From Persicaria tinctoria (taxonomy: Eukaryota; Streptophyta; Magnoliopsida; Caryophyllales; Polygonaceae), in NCBI GenBank assembly GCA_037127255.1, contig JBANSL010000020.1, forward strand, positions 64,553,598 to 64,617,597: a stretch of 64,000 nucleotides of DNA, written 5' to 3'. Below the pieces are notes generated by a model. It did not search any database. It was not told the origin of the DNA and saw only the letters and a list, made by a program, of their open reading frames with translations. Below are positions 53,198-64,000 of the stretch, piece by piece. Position 1 is the stretch's first letter, and each line of letters begins with the position of its first letter. Made by a program: the position numbers and the translations under genes.

Positions 53198-54661
53198 TGG
53201 TTCCGGTGTACTCAGGCCTAAACGTGTATCATGTGAACACATCTGGACCATTGATTGGGTGAAATGAATGGATGAGATTAATATGCAATTTTCTTTTTTT
53301 TTTTAATTGAGAAAATGGTAGGACCCACCAATAATTCCGATTCACCCTCCCTTTTAGCGTACGTGGGTTTGTTTTGGGTTTTGTGGGGCTGGGTTTTTTC
53401 CCTTTAAATTATTCAGTTGTATCGCCGGATTATTCGATCGTATCAATTGATTATGCGATGGGATCAATGAATTTTTCTAATCAGCTAGCACCCTGAAAAC
53501 ACCTTGAACTTTTATTCGACGGTATCGTTGGATTATTCGATGGTATAGTTTGATTATTCGATGATATCGCTTGATTATTCGATGACATCTCTTTTAACTA
53601 AAAATTATTCGATGGTATAGCTTGATTATTCGATGACATCTCTTCTAACTAAAAATTAGAAGATGGTATTGCTTGATTATTTGATGGTATAGTTGGATTA
53701 TTTGATGGTATAATGGTATTATTCGATGGTGCAACCGCTCACTAAACAATTTAACAAAACCAATTGAAAGCATCATGAACGAAAATGCAACTCAATTGAA
53801 AGCATCAGGAACGAAACCAGATCCAATTAACAAATCTCACACATATGGTTGCAATTGAAGTCGTCCGAGGTACATATTGAACCCAGATCCAGTGAAAACT
53901 ATGGTTGACAATCCGAATTGAAAGCATTAGGAACGAAACCCTTACCAGCACAAATCGCCAACTGCAAATCCACCACAGGGAGTTGCCCATGGCTTCAAAT
54001 CGTCGCCGCCTTCGGAAATTTATCCTAAGCCATCCTCAACCGGCAATTCCCCCTCAGCCATCCTTTGAGCCACCGGAAAACCTCCCGACTGCCACCAGTC
54101 CACTACCAGGGAGTCGCCCATGGCTTCGAAATCGTCGCTGCCTTCGGAAAGTTCTCCAACGCCCAGATCTGCCGACGTTGACACCATCTTGCACCTCCAC
54201 CATCTTCCTCGTCGGCGCCATCGTGCCTCTGTCCGGACCGTCCCTCCATCCCTCCGTCGTCGCTACCATCTTCAAACCAGCACAATCGATCATTCGTCCC
54301 TCCGAATTGCCGGTCTTCAGCTCGACTTCCCATCGCCGGAGTCGCCTCCTCGCCTTCACCTCGGGTCAGTGCCGGCCATCAACTCAACGTCCCATATCTC
54401 CGAAGTCGCCTCCTCACCATCGCCTCTCCTCATCATGCGCCGAATTGCCTCTTCACCTCATCACCTCCTACTGTTTCAATTAATGTAAATAGGGTTAGGG
54501 ATTTAAGTGATATCACGCGCTCAGGTGAGAGTGTTTTATTTTGTAAAAACCCAAAATTACAATTAATCAAATATTTTTGAATAATCTCATCCCTCTATTT
54601 TGCATCAATCAATGGCCCATATATGTTCACATGATACATGTTAAGGGTTGAGTACATATAT
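53195..54661. mobile_element. Terminal-inverted-repeat element, possibly Mutator-like
   Basis: The left end ('gtgtactcaggcctaaacgt', 53206) and the reverse complement of the right end ('atgtactcaacccttaacat') align for about 80 bp through 'gtatcatgtgaaca', 'ccattgattg' and 'ggatgagatta'. The interior has an AT-rich minisatellite and a GC-rich part (53960-54480). Within the latter, a ~128-bp segment is duplicated: 'cccatggcttc' plus 'aatcgtcg' at 53986 and 54117. A 192-codon Pro/Ser-rich frame on the plus strand (53905-54483) matches nothing known. Simple repeats and the adjoining LTR hide the target duplication. Confidence 0.6.
53430..53735. repeat. 'ttattcgatggtat' minisatellite
   Basis: About a dozen copies of a ~20-bp unit 'gattattcgatggtata' with variants 'gatgatatcg' and 'gatgacatct'; non-coding, inside the TIR element. 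Confidence 0.85.
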
Positions 54662-54727
54662 TGTTGAGTTCCCTCCTATAAGGGGGAAGAGTCCAATAGA
54701 CTAGTTTACCATGTGAAGTTTTACTTC

Positions 54728-54965
54728 TATGAGGATATATTGTCCACTTTTCCTTTATATATGTGCCACATTTTGTAATTAGTCAATAAAGTGGTCCTAA
54801 ACGGTGTCGTTTGCTTCTGTATCCGGATTGTACAAATTCACTTTCCCTCCTCTGCGTGTAGTTGAGTTTTTCAGTTGTAACAAATTACAATTTCACTTGA
54901 ATCAAGAATCTCTCTTCCTCATTTGGTTCTCTTTGAGCTTGACCGATTGGTTTGATCGGTTTACA
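54728..54965 (+). repeat. Nested copia 5' LTR
   Basis: 238 bp if counted from TATGAGG, or 236 bp from TG; ends GGTTTACA immediately before the primer site. Confidence 0.88.
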
Positions 54966-54977
54966 TGGTATTAGATC
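54966..54977 (+). other. Nested copia primer-binding site
   Basis: 'tggtattagatc' is a variant of the methionine-tRNA complement TGGTATCAGAGC at the end of the LTR. Confidence 0.75.
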
Positions 54978-55048
54978 TACAGACGATCCTCTGATCTTCT
55001 GTTCTTTGTTCTATTGCTTTTTTGTGATCTATTGGTTCGAATTGAGTC

Positions 55049-58000
55049 ATGGCGGACAACAATTTCCTCAATCATCGAGGGAATGAAGGTGCTCATTGAG
55101 GTGCCAATGCGAACGGCAATGATCCTCTTTTCCTTTCGAACAGCGATCATCCAGGTATGACGCGTGTTTCGAATGCTTTCATTGATTCTAATTTCTGTAG
55201 CCGGAGTAGAGGAATTAAGATCGCTTTAGGTGCAAAGCTTAAACTAGGTTTCATAACCGGATCTTGTGTGAAACCTAGCGAAGAGGATCCAGATTACCAT
55301 AGGTGGATTAGATGCGACTATATGGTTATGAGCTGGATAATAAATTCTATGAATGGAGAAATCTCTGAAAATTTCATGTATGTTGGATCTGCGAAAGAGT
55401 TGTGGGACGAAATCGTTGAAAGATTCGCGGAATCAAATGCACCGATTATCTTTCAACTCAAGAAGCAGCTTTGCAACTTACAGTAAGAGAATTTGCATGC
55501 AGCTGTGTATTTTAGCAAAATGAAGAGGCTCTGGGATGAGATTCAGCTTCTCGAAGGACTACCGACTTGCACATGTGGTGCTTTCTCCAAGTGTGGCTGT
55601 AGTTTGCTCAAAAAAATGGTTGATCGTGATCAGAAGAACAAATTAATGGAGTTCTTGATGGGACTCAATGATGGATTTGAGAATTTGCGCAGCAACATAC
55701 TGTCAACTGATCCATTGCCCACCTTAAACAAGGTGTATCAGATGACGATGCAAGCTGAGAGAGGAAACAAAGGAGCAAGTTCCTCTCGTACTCTTATTGA
55801 TGATAGCACTGCCTTGGCTGTGAATAGAGCATTTTCTTCGAATGGTAATGGGTCAAGGAATCCTACAGATAAGCCTAATCTTCCTAGGAGGAAGGATTAC
55901 AAGAAAGCAAGGTTTGAAAGGCATTGCAGTTATTGCAATGAATGTGGTCACTTGAAGGAGACCTGCTTCAAGCTTGTGGGCTACCCTGACTAGTACACAG
56001 GCCCTCGTGACAAGTATTCAGGCAAGATTGCAGCAAATGTGGAAGATGCTACTTCCTTTGATACTCTTGTTGACAGTAATGAAGGAAATGGCAAAGTTGA
56101 TCCTGCAGTTGTCAATGTTGTATACAATGAGGTTCTCAGAATGATGAAAGGCAAAGCTCCAACATCTGGTGGAGACATGGACACTGGATTTGTAAGCTTT
56201 GCATGTAATATGGAATTCTTACAAAATAAATGCATTAAATCTTCCGATTGTCATGCTTGGATAGTGGATTCAGGACCTACAGATCATATTGCTTTTTCTC
56301 CAAAATTATTCACTACTTTGAATAAATTGCATAAGCATGTGCTACTTGGTCTTCCTAATGGTTCTGTTATTCAAGTATTCTATACTGGAAGTGTAGTTAT
56401 TGCTTCTGGGTTTATTTTCGATCATGCGCTCTAAGTGCCTGAGTTTAGGCATAATCTGCTCTCTGTGTTAAAGTTATTAAAGCATCAGAAAATGCTCATC
56501 TATTTCTTTGAACACTTATGTGTGTTCCAGGCTCCTTCAACTAAGAAGGTTGTTTACACTGCTTCTAAAGCTAAGGGACTCTATGTGCTCAGGACTAACA
56601 TCCGTGAGGCACAGAGGTTGCAGTTAGCTGTTGCTGCTAAAGACGCTTTCTCTTTTACTTCATGTAATTTGCAGAATTATATTTCTAGTAGGATTGAGAA
56701 TAAGTTGGACCTTGAGCATGCTAGGCTCGGTCACACATCTTTGTCAAAGATGAAACATTTGTCTGTTTCTAGTTGTTCTAGTTTGAATCAGTATTTTTGT
56801 GAGACATTTGTAATGTCAAAACATTACCAGCTACCTTTTAATCGAAAATCTTCTTCTGTGAATGCTTTATTTGAGCTTGTGCATATTGATCTTTGGGGCC
56901 CCTATAAGGTTAATGCTATTTGTGGGGCTAAATACTTTGTCATCATAGTTGATGATTACTCTAGAGGGACATGGACTTGTCTCATTCAGAATAAACTTCA
57001 GGTTTATGGAGTTCTGGTCAGGTTCATCAATCAGGTGCATACTCAGTTTGACACCAAGATTAAGAGTATTCGCACTGATAATGGCACATAGTTTGTATAT
57101 GCTAAGTGCTCTGAGCTCTTTGATAGCTTTGGCATTATTCATCAGAGATCAATGCATGGGGTTCCTCAACAAAATGGCAGGGTGGTGCGTAAGCAAAGAC
57201 ACCTTGTTGAGATGGCAAGAACTCTACGTATTCATGCTCATCTTCCTCCAAAGTTTTGGGGAGAATGCATATTAGCAGCTACATACATCATCAACAAGTT
57301 ACCTTCTGCAGTATTACAGTGGAAGACTCCATTTGAATTGCTTTATCACAAGCAACCATCTTATGATGAGCTTCGAGTTGTGGGTTGTCTTTGTTTTGCA
57401 TTGAAGTCACGAGTGCATAAAGATAAATTTCAATCCACTGCTAGAAGATGTGTATTTCTAAGCTATCCTCTTGGTCAAAAAGGTTATAAGCTTTATGATC
57501 TTGCCAGTCATGACATTTTTGTTAGTAGAGATGTCATTTTCAAGGAGGATATATTTCCCTTTAATGACAATGTGGTCCTTCCCTTGGAGTTTTCTCCTCC
57601 CACAACCTTACCCCTTGTTAATCCAGCTTTGGATGCTTTTGATTTTGAGGAGTCCTTTACACCCACTCCTTTACATGAACCTGTTATTTCTGACACTTCT
57701 GTGTCACCACCCATTGAAACCCACAATTCTCCTCCAAAATTGTGTACATGATACCTTCTCTTCTTCTACTTCACCAGATGTTCCCTTGGTTATTCCTCAA
57801 CCAGTTGTTAGACACTCTACTAGACAAAGGCATTTGCCATCTGAACTCCAAGATTACATTTGCAAGCAGCTACCTACTACTACCTCTTCATTACAGTCAT
57901 CTTCTTTCTCTTTCCAACTTATGTCACCATCAGATTTCTCTCATCTTTCTTGTGATTATCAAGCTTCTTTGTTCAATGTTTTCAATATCCCCGAACCAAG

Positions 58001-58880
58001 CTGCTATTCTCAAGCTAAGAATAGCCCTCACTGGATTGAGGCTATGAAGTCTGAACTTGCTTCTTTGGAGCTCAATCGAACCTGGCAACTCACTCCTTTA
58101 CCTCTTGGCAAGAAAGCCATAGGTTGCAAGCCGGCAAATTTCCCAATGCAACGCAATCTCAACCTATCAATTGATGTAGGTAGCATCATTGATAATCCAG
58201 ATCACTACAGACGCTTAACTGGGCGTCTCCTCTACCTCACAATGCCAAGGCCTGACATTTCATTTTGTGTTCAACAACTCAGTCAATTCTTACAGTCACC
58301 TCGTCAACCTCACTTGGATGCTGCACATTTCTTGCTTCGCTATCTCAAAGGTAGCTTCAACAAGGCTTTATTCTATCCAAAGGCATCCTCATTGTCCTCT
58401 TAAAGCCTATTCAGATGCTAATTGGGGCAATTGCCTCTATACTGGGCGTTTCACTTCCGACTATTGTATGTTTCTGGGTGACTCTCTTGGCTCGTGGAAG
58501 ACAAAGAAACAGAAGAGCGTGAGCAAGTCCTCCACAGAGAGTGAGTACCGAGCAATGTCTGCAGCTGCAAGCGAAGTAGTATGGCTCGATGGCATCCTCG
58601 GTGATCTGCACATCCCAGTGTCACATCCAATTCCTCTTCATTGTGAGAATCGTTCGGCACAACATCTTGCTGCTAATCCCGTATTTCATGAGCGCACAAA
58701 GCATATTCGGATTGACACTCATTTTGTGCGTGAAATGGTCCAGTCTCAATTCCTTCAAACAATTCATGTGCCTTCATCTCTCCAATTGGCAGATGTGTTC
58801 ACTAAGGCCCTTGGTACTAATCAACGTGAATTCCTTTGTCTCAAGCTCGACTTACTCTCTCATGTCTCGCTTGAGGGGGG
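55049..58880 (+). pseudogene. Nested copia gag-pol, multiply disrupted
   Basis: One frame runs from ATG 55049 to about 57735 and is broken only by stops near 55097, 55484, 55991, 56432 and 57089. Contexts such as YPD*Y and GAH*GAN suggest point mutations. Frameshifts follow near 57735 and 58375. Recognisable parts are gag (ALGAKLKLGFITGSCVKP, the knuckle CSYCNECGHLKETC), protease (WIVDSGPTDHIA, with Pro in place of the usual Ala), and integrase (DLWGPY, VDDYSRGTW, IRTDNGT, QQNGRVVRKQRH). RNase H remains (YSDANWGNC, STESEYRAM). Reverse transcriptase jumps from KKAIGCK near 58128 to sequence just before RNase H, so the YVDD core is deleted. Confidence 0.9.
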
Positions 58881-58886
58881 GGGGGA

Positions 58887-59122
58887 TATGAGGATATATT
58901 GTCCACTTTTCCTTTATATGTGCCACATTTTGTAATTAGTCAATAAAGTGGTCCTAAACGTTGTCGTTTGCTTCTGTATCCGGATTGTACATATTCACTT
59001 TCCCTTCGCTGTGTGTAGTTGAGTTTTTCAGTTGTAACAAATTACAATTTCAGTTGAATCAAGAATCTCTCTTCCTCATTTGGTTCTCTTCGAGCTTGAC
59101 CGATTGGTTTGATCAGTTTACA
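58887..59122 (+). repeat. Nested copia 3' LTR
   Basis: Partner of 54728-54965, preceded by the G-rich polypurine tract at 58872-58886. Confidence 0.88.
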
Positions 59123-59732
59123 ACCTCCTTATAAAAGGGGAAGTCTTTCCATTTGGGAAAGTAAGAGAGAGAAACAAGGTGTAACAAAAGGAGAAAATAG
59201 ATAGAATTGGATAAATTCGTATGCTCTCATTCAACCTACTTTGAAGTGCCCCAATCGATGACCAAACGACCTCCGATTGAGACGATTTCCTGGTATGTTG
59301 TTCACATCATCATAGGCTTCATTTTGTACAATTGGATCGTCGTTTTGAGCCTCTAATCTCATATCCCCTTTGCTTGTGTTCTTTCTTGGGTTTTGTTGAT
59401 TTCCACCAATTGAGTGATGAAATTTGGAGATTTGGCCAAGCTTGTTGATGCTTGATGATGTTGTATGCCTCTAGCTTTGTCTAGGGAAGATTGTAACCAC
59501 TTGTTATTGTTGATAATGGAAGTTTCTGGCTCCCGTTGTTTTTCCCCGTTTTGGGGTTTTCCACGTAAATCTGGTGTTTTTTGTTTGGTTATTTTATCTT
59601 CTGTTTGTGTCTGATTGTTGGTTTAGGAGTTGCTTGCGTTTGGCTCTCTGGTTTACAGTTCTTGTTCATCCCGATTCTTGTGTGTTAAAGGGGTTTGTCT
59701 GACGTCCCCTTTCTTTCCGTCACAACATATAT

Positions 59733-60208
59733 ATGGTTGTTGTACGCATATACATCACACATTAATTACTATGTAGGTACTGTAAAAATAAGCAAAACAT
59801 CAGCTGCAATAAGCTGATCTTAAATGAAAAATCACTGAGGACACACAGTGTCCTTCAACAAATGGAAAATGTAATAGCTCGTGATTGACGGTGGCAGTCC
59901 CAAAACCCTACCTCTCATGGTAGTGAGTGCAATGCTTATATATGAGTCCATACAAAGAGCATGTGCCAAGCACATGATACTAGCTAGATGAGACAAAAGC
60001 TCTTATTACACAACAATTCAAAATAAGAGAACTTAGCTAACTAAGGAAAATGAAATGATAAGGACTATGATTCATGATCAATGAACATAACCAAGGATCA
60101 TAATCTTCATAGGTACATACATAATACAGACGTGCATGTATATATATAAATTAAGTTGTTCATACGTATGCATTTGAGTATATGCATCAACGTACGTACG
60201 TACGTACT
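59733..60208. other. Region downstream of the receptor kinase gene
   Basis: No gene recognised. It contains the short palindrome 'ggacacacagtgtcc' (59839) and is otherwise AT-rich. It includes the 3' flank, and possibly part of the 3' UTR, of the minus-strand kinase gene. Confidence 0.45.
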
Positions 60209-60210
60209 GA

Positions 60211-60255
<45 letters not shown>
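60209..60255. repeat. (ATT)n microsatellite next to the kinase stop codon
   Basis: About 15 ATT units end only 8-10 bp from the stop codon of the minus-strand kinase gene, so they would fall in its 3' UTR. Confidence 0.95.
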
Positions 60256-60262
60256 GTAACCT

Positions 60263-62753
60263 TCAATGGTGGTGGCTTATTGGCAACTCGGCCATCCAGC
60301 CGTGCACCTTTGAGTCGATGGCAGAGTCTTCGACACCGAGGTTACCCTCAAGCATGCTCACAACTTGAGACATTGTAGGCCTAAGTGCTGGAGCTGCATT
60401 CGTACACAATAGTGCAATCTTTATCATTCTCACCGCTTCTTCCTTGTCGTATTCTGTTCCAAGCTTTGCATCCATTAATTCCATCAGATTTCCTCTCCTT
60501 TGTTGAACAATCGCCTATCAATTAATTGTACAAATTAATCGGATTGAATTCAAGTACGTATTAATATCTATCTATCTATATCTATATATATATATATATA
60601 TGATAATTAATCTGGCCTGGTGGGCATGCATATTATATATATATACAAACAGTAGTTATAAAAATTACCCAATCTAGCAGACAAAAATTTTCTTCATCTG
60701 GTGGAAAGTCCATGTTTCTTCTTCCAGCAACTAATTCAAGTGCTACAACCCCAAAGCTATACACATCAGCTTTGTATGTTAAGTAACCCCACAAGCCATA
60801 CTCTGGTGACATGTATCCGCTGCAATTTCATTTTAAACCAATTAATTAATTAATTAGAATGATCGAATTGAAGGTGCTTCAATTAGTTAGCTAGATCGAT
60901 AGTATAAGCTAGGTAGCTTTAATTACGTACAGCGTTCCAGCAAGTCCTCGGGTGCTGATATGGGTATTCTCCTCCTCACGAAGGCGAGCTAATCCAAAGT
61001 CGGATATTTTTGCATTCAGGTTCTCATCAAGAAGGATGTTTGTGGGTTTGATGTCTCTATGAACGATTTTGATTGCTGATTCCTCGTGCAGAAAAACCAA
61101 ACCTCTAGCTATCTGACTACATATTTTCTGCCTGGTAGGCCACTCCAATCTCAGTGGCCAATCTTCATCTGCAGCATATATGTCCCATTCCCAAACAATT
61201 TATATATATATATTTACTCTAGCTAGCTACTGATCCATCATATATATCAGAAGCAAGCAATTGCAATTGCAATAGCATGCATGATATATATATATATATA
61301 TATAGGGCCTTGAATATATTGTCCTTACCGAATAGAGCACGTGATAGATTGTTGTTGACCATGAATTCATAAACCAAGAATAACTGAGACCCCTCAACAC
61401 AGCATCCATATAACTTAGCAAGGTTTGGATGGTGCAAACCAGATAACAGCCCTATTTCAGTTACAAATTCTCTGTTCCCCTGTGATGATTTAGAAGACAG
61501 ACGCTTCACCGCAATACAAGTACCATCTAGTAATGTACCCTGAGTTACGTATATATATACATATATATAGTTAGATAAGAAGAAGAAAAAGAACAAAAAT
61601 GATAGCCATATATATATATATTTATATATGAACAGAACATAGCGTTTAGTAAAGTATATAAATACCTTGTAGACAGATCCAAAACCGCCCTCTCCAATCT
61701 TGTTAGCAGGATCAAAGTTGTCTGTCGCAACTTTTATTTGCTGGTAAGTGAAAACAGCAGTTTGCAGATCAATCCCTCGCAGAACTGCAATATATATGTG
61801 CAAAATTAGAGGAAGATGATCGATCAGTAGTACGTTTTATTTGGTAGAGGAGTAGCTCACGTACCTTCTTCCCTTGAAGGCCTGTTTCTTTGTCGAAACC
61901 AACAGAAATAAGCAGCAAAAGCAATGATGATGAGCAAAATCACTGAAGCTGATGAACCAATTAGCACTATCTTGAGTGTCCTTTGCCTATCCGGGGGATT
62001 GAACTCTATGCCCCAAATTAAGGAAGAAGATGGAAGAAAAGCAAACCAATGATAAACGTATTGTTTCCATATTTTCAATGTGGGACTAATTTAATTTTGG
62101 TCGAAGATGGAAAGAAATGAAAATCCTAGGTACGTGTACGTACCAGATTGAATAGAAATAGCTGAAACGAGTGGACCATAAGTTCCTCTAACAGGAACAG
62201 CTGTTGTCCCTTTTGAAGAGTAGTAGAAACGTATTTCGAGAGTGCCACTCTCTTGGACTGAGATTTGATTAAATGTACTGGAGTAGAGCCTCTCAGATCC
62301 ATTTGCTGCTTTCACTATATCAAAATCCTTGTGAACCAACTTCTCCTGAATATAAACATCAAATATCCTCCTTCCTAGACTGTTGAATGAATTATGGGCG
62401 GCGTTTCGGAAAACTATCTCTGCAAAGTAGAGAATAACAGTATAGTTGCCCTTGGCTAGACAACGCCCATAATAAGTGAGAGAAATAGGAGAGATGCGTG
62501 CGTCTGTGTACAACTCTGCATCAGTAGTTACAGTTACAGCTGGTAATATTAATGCAGAACCATTAATTTGGGTCGTATAGTTTCCAGGGGCATCCCAGAA
62601 ATGTCCAGTACTGCTAAATCCCCATTCAGCGACTGTAGGATTGAATTTTGCAGCAGTTGAACCTCCATTATCTGCTTCATAGGTGGTCTTCCCAACTTGG
62701 ATTTTATTTCCACCACAATTGATATACAGTGAATACCGTTCTGCATTATATAA

Positions 62754-62793
<40 letters not shown>

Positions 62794-63450
62794 CCAATAT
62801 TTCCATTTTGCACAGAATTAATTAAGAATATCCAACATATATATAATACCACATCACACGTACATATGCGAATATATATAGTAAAATTAAACATCGAGTT
62901 ACCAATATTTAAAATATAACTCATAAATTAAAGCTACTACGTATATACATTTGTTAATTAATAAATCAAATATATATAATATATGTACGTCCGATCTATT
63001 TGTATACGTACGTTCCACTGACTGACAAACACTAACTTACTATTTGAACAAGCAAAATTCTTCTCCAAGCACAAAGCCAGTGATCTACGATTAATTAACA
63101 TCAAAATAAAACATACAGTACGTACGTGAGTGTTATATATATATAAATTTCCAATCTTGATGACAATCAAAATGAATTGCAATTAATTAGGGATCTTACG
63201 AGTTCACTTTTCTTGAAGAGCTTCTGAATAAGTTCCTATATATATATATAGAGAGAGAGAGAGAGGAGGTCAGACAGATTACATAAAGTTTAAAATGTAC
63301 GTGTCGTCCCATGATCAATTGATTGATAAACCTTTATTTAAAGGGAAAGGAAACTAATAGATCACATATATGTGTACTTACAAATTGATTTTATTGCAAG
63401 AAGACGGCCCTGAAATCTCGCTGAAATTATTATAGGAGAGATCTATTTTT
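60263..63450 (-). CDS. LRR-malectin receptor-like kinase (LRR-VIII type), 3' ten exons
   Basis: Exons, right to left: 63450-63382, 63223-63200, 63084-63041, 62740-62144, 62005-61865, 61784-61666, 61539-61329, 61168-60931, 60819-60669, 60514-60263. All boundaries are AG/GT and all phases agree, giving about 615 codons. They encode an LRR end ([13 protein letters not shown]), a malectin-like domain ([20 protein letters not shown] to VSAISIQSG), a membrane helix ([20 protein letters not shown]), then the kinase. Kinase motifs: [34 protein letters not shown]. The Arg in HRD marks an RD kinase, so catalysis is expected. It would act at the plasma membrane. Upstream LRR exons and the signal peptide are not visible. 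Confidence 0.9.
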
Positions 63451-63518
63451 CTGAAAGCCATGCCAATGCAATATATATATATATAAGAATCATTTAGCAG
63501 AGGGACAATCATATATAT

Positions 63519-64000
63519 TGTTATGTTTGTAATCCTTGTAATAAGTTGTAAAACAAGACAATGGTTTATTTGGTTTTGTAAGATGCACTAGAAACTAGGA
63601 CAGGTTCTCTAAAGGCTTTACAGGACTTAGCCATTGCCATGGTCAAGGAAAAGCTCATTGGACCCATGGTTGCACCATGATTAGGTCCAATGGCTCGCCT
63701 TGATCTATAAGGTGAAGCTAAGTATGTATGATGCCTTATAAGATATTGTTGGGTCCGTTTGTGTTTGTTGCTTGCAGGCTTGAGCTCACACAGATTTGGG
63801 CCTATTCCATCTTGGTCCAAATCTGAGCCCATTTCTCTTGGCTCTCTTTCGACCGTTGTAACCCTAGCCTACTTAAGCTCTCTTCTGGAGGCCATTGAGA
63901 ACTGTAGCATCGTTCTCACTCTCTCTGGTAAGCCAAGGGGCGCTCTGGTTAGGGTTTGGGAGAAAACAAAAGGGTTTGGCTTCCTGGCCACCTGACGTCG
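63519..64000 (+). other. Possible LTR or promoter-like sequence at the right edge
   Basis: 'tgttatgtttgtaatccttg' (63519) has an LTR-like start and follows a TATATA tract. Further in are an imperfect inverted repeat around 'attggaccc' / 'ggtccaat' (63655-63692), 'ccttataagata', and a CT-rich leader-like stretch ('ctctctttcgaccgttgtaa'). The right end is outside the window, so the identity cannot be settled. It occupies the place where further LRR exons of the kinase gene, or a large intron, would be expected. Confidence 0.3.

Larger units (their letters stand above)
54728..59122 (+). mobile_element. Decayed Ty1/copia element nested in the solo LTR
   Basis: The two LTRs (54728-54965 and 58887-59122) start (ta)TGAGGATATATTG and end GTTTACA. 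They differ by about eight substitutions and a 2-bp indel by eye. The primer site 'tggtattagat' follows the 5' LTR, and a G-run ('gagggggg...') precedes the 3' LTR. The flanks ACTTC (54723-54727) and ACCTC (59123-59127) are a 5-bp duplication with one mismatch. The polyprotein carries several stops, frameshifts and a deletion in reverse transcriptase. Confidence 0.88.
54662..59727 (+). mobile_element. Solo LTR split by a nested copia element
   Basis: The outer sequence begins TGTTGAGTTCCC (54662) and ends GTCACAACA (59727), i.e. TGTTG...CAACA, with TATAT on both sides (54657-54661, 59728-59732). Removing the copia at 54728-59122 leaves about 671 bp. A TATA-like 'cttataaaaggggaag' lies just right of the copia (59128), as expected for a promoter in an LTR. 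No internal region or partner LTR is seen. The TATAT duplication lies in TA-rich DNA, so it is only moderate support. Confidence 0.6.

Noticed and set aside
53905..54483. A 192-codon Pro/Ser-rich frame in the TIR element
   Set aside because: Spans an internal duplication and shows no family similarity; kept as a finding about the segment, not called as a gene.

Overview
The window is plant nuclear DNA, almost certainly from an angiosperm. The evidence is a full-length plant L1-type LINE with a plant-style RNase H tail, Ty1/copia and Ty3/gypsy elements, CACTA, hAT, Mutator-like and Stowaway-like DNA transposons, and a ten-exon stretch of a malectin-like receptor kinase gene. Species cannot be told from the sequence. 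Most of the 64 kb is nested mobile DNA; the receptor kinase at the right edge is the only host gene that looks intact as far as it is visible.

Left block (1-15.3 kb). A satellite of about 360 bp per unit fills 1-14108 in three blocks. It is split by a 1340-bp solo LTR (3197-4536, duplication GAGTT) and by a 4.6-kb Ty3/gypsy-type element (8494-13134, duplication GCCAT). In the second element gag and protease lie on the strand opposite to its LTRs. Its 3' LTR carries a hAT-type MITE (12115-12798, 8-bp duplication). A second hAT-like element (14167-15328) holds a Pol III-like promoter and a GC-rich minisatellite.

Middle-left (15.3-26.8 kb). Exon relics of two unrelated genes, a carboxyl methyltransferase-like protein and a myeloid leukemia factor-like protein, sit side by side. 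Next comes a LINE (19545-25200) with both reading frames open, a 14-bp target duplication and a poly(A) tail. Its ORF1 stop and ORF2 start overlap as ATGA. A truncated copia relic with inverted duplications follows.

Middle (26.8-53 kb). Three non-autonomous CACTA elements are defined by CACT-type termini and 3-bp duplications: 26803-34594 (TTA), 34879-39493 (TAT) and 47995-52800 (TAA). The first carries an exon-like piece of an A-type cyclin-dependent kinase gene, with a Mutator-like element (9-bp duplication) inserted just behind it. The second carries a multi-exon fragment I cannot name. The third carries a cytochrome P450 exon with both splice sites. Between the second and third are MITEs and a near-complete copia element (42608-47626) with one nonsense codon.

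Right (53-64 kb). A terminal-inverted-repeat element abuts a solo LTR (54662-59727), which is itself split by a decayed copia element (54728-59122). The receptor kinase gene (60263-63450, minus strand) has ten exons in consistent phase and intact kinase motifs. Its 5' leucine-rich-repeat exons are not visible, and the sequence beyond 63519 looks like the start of another LTR.
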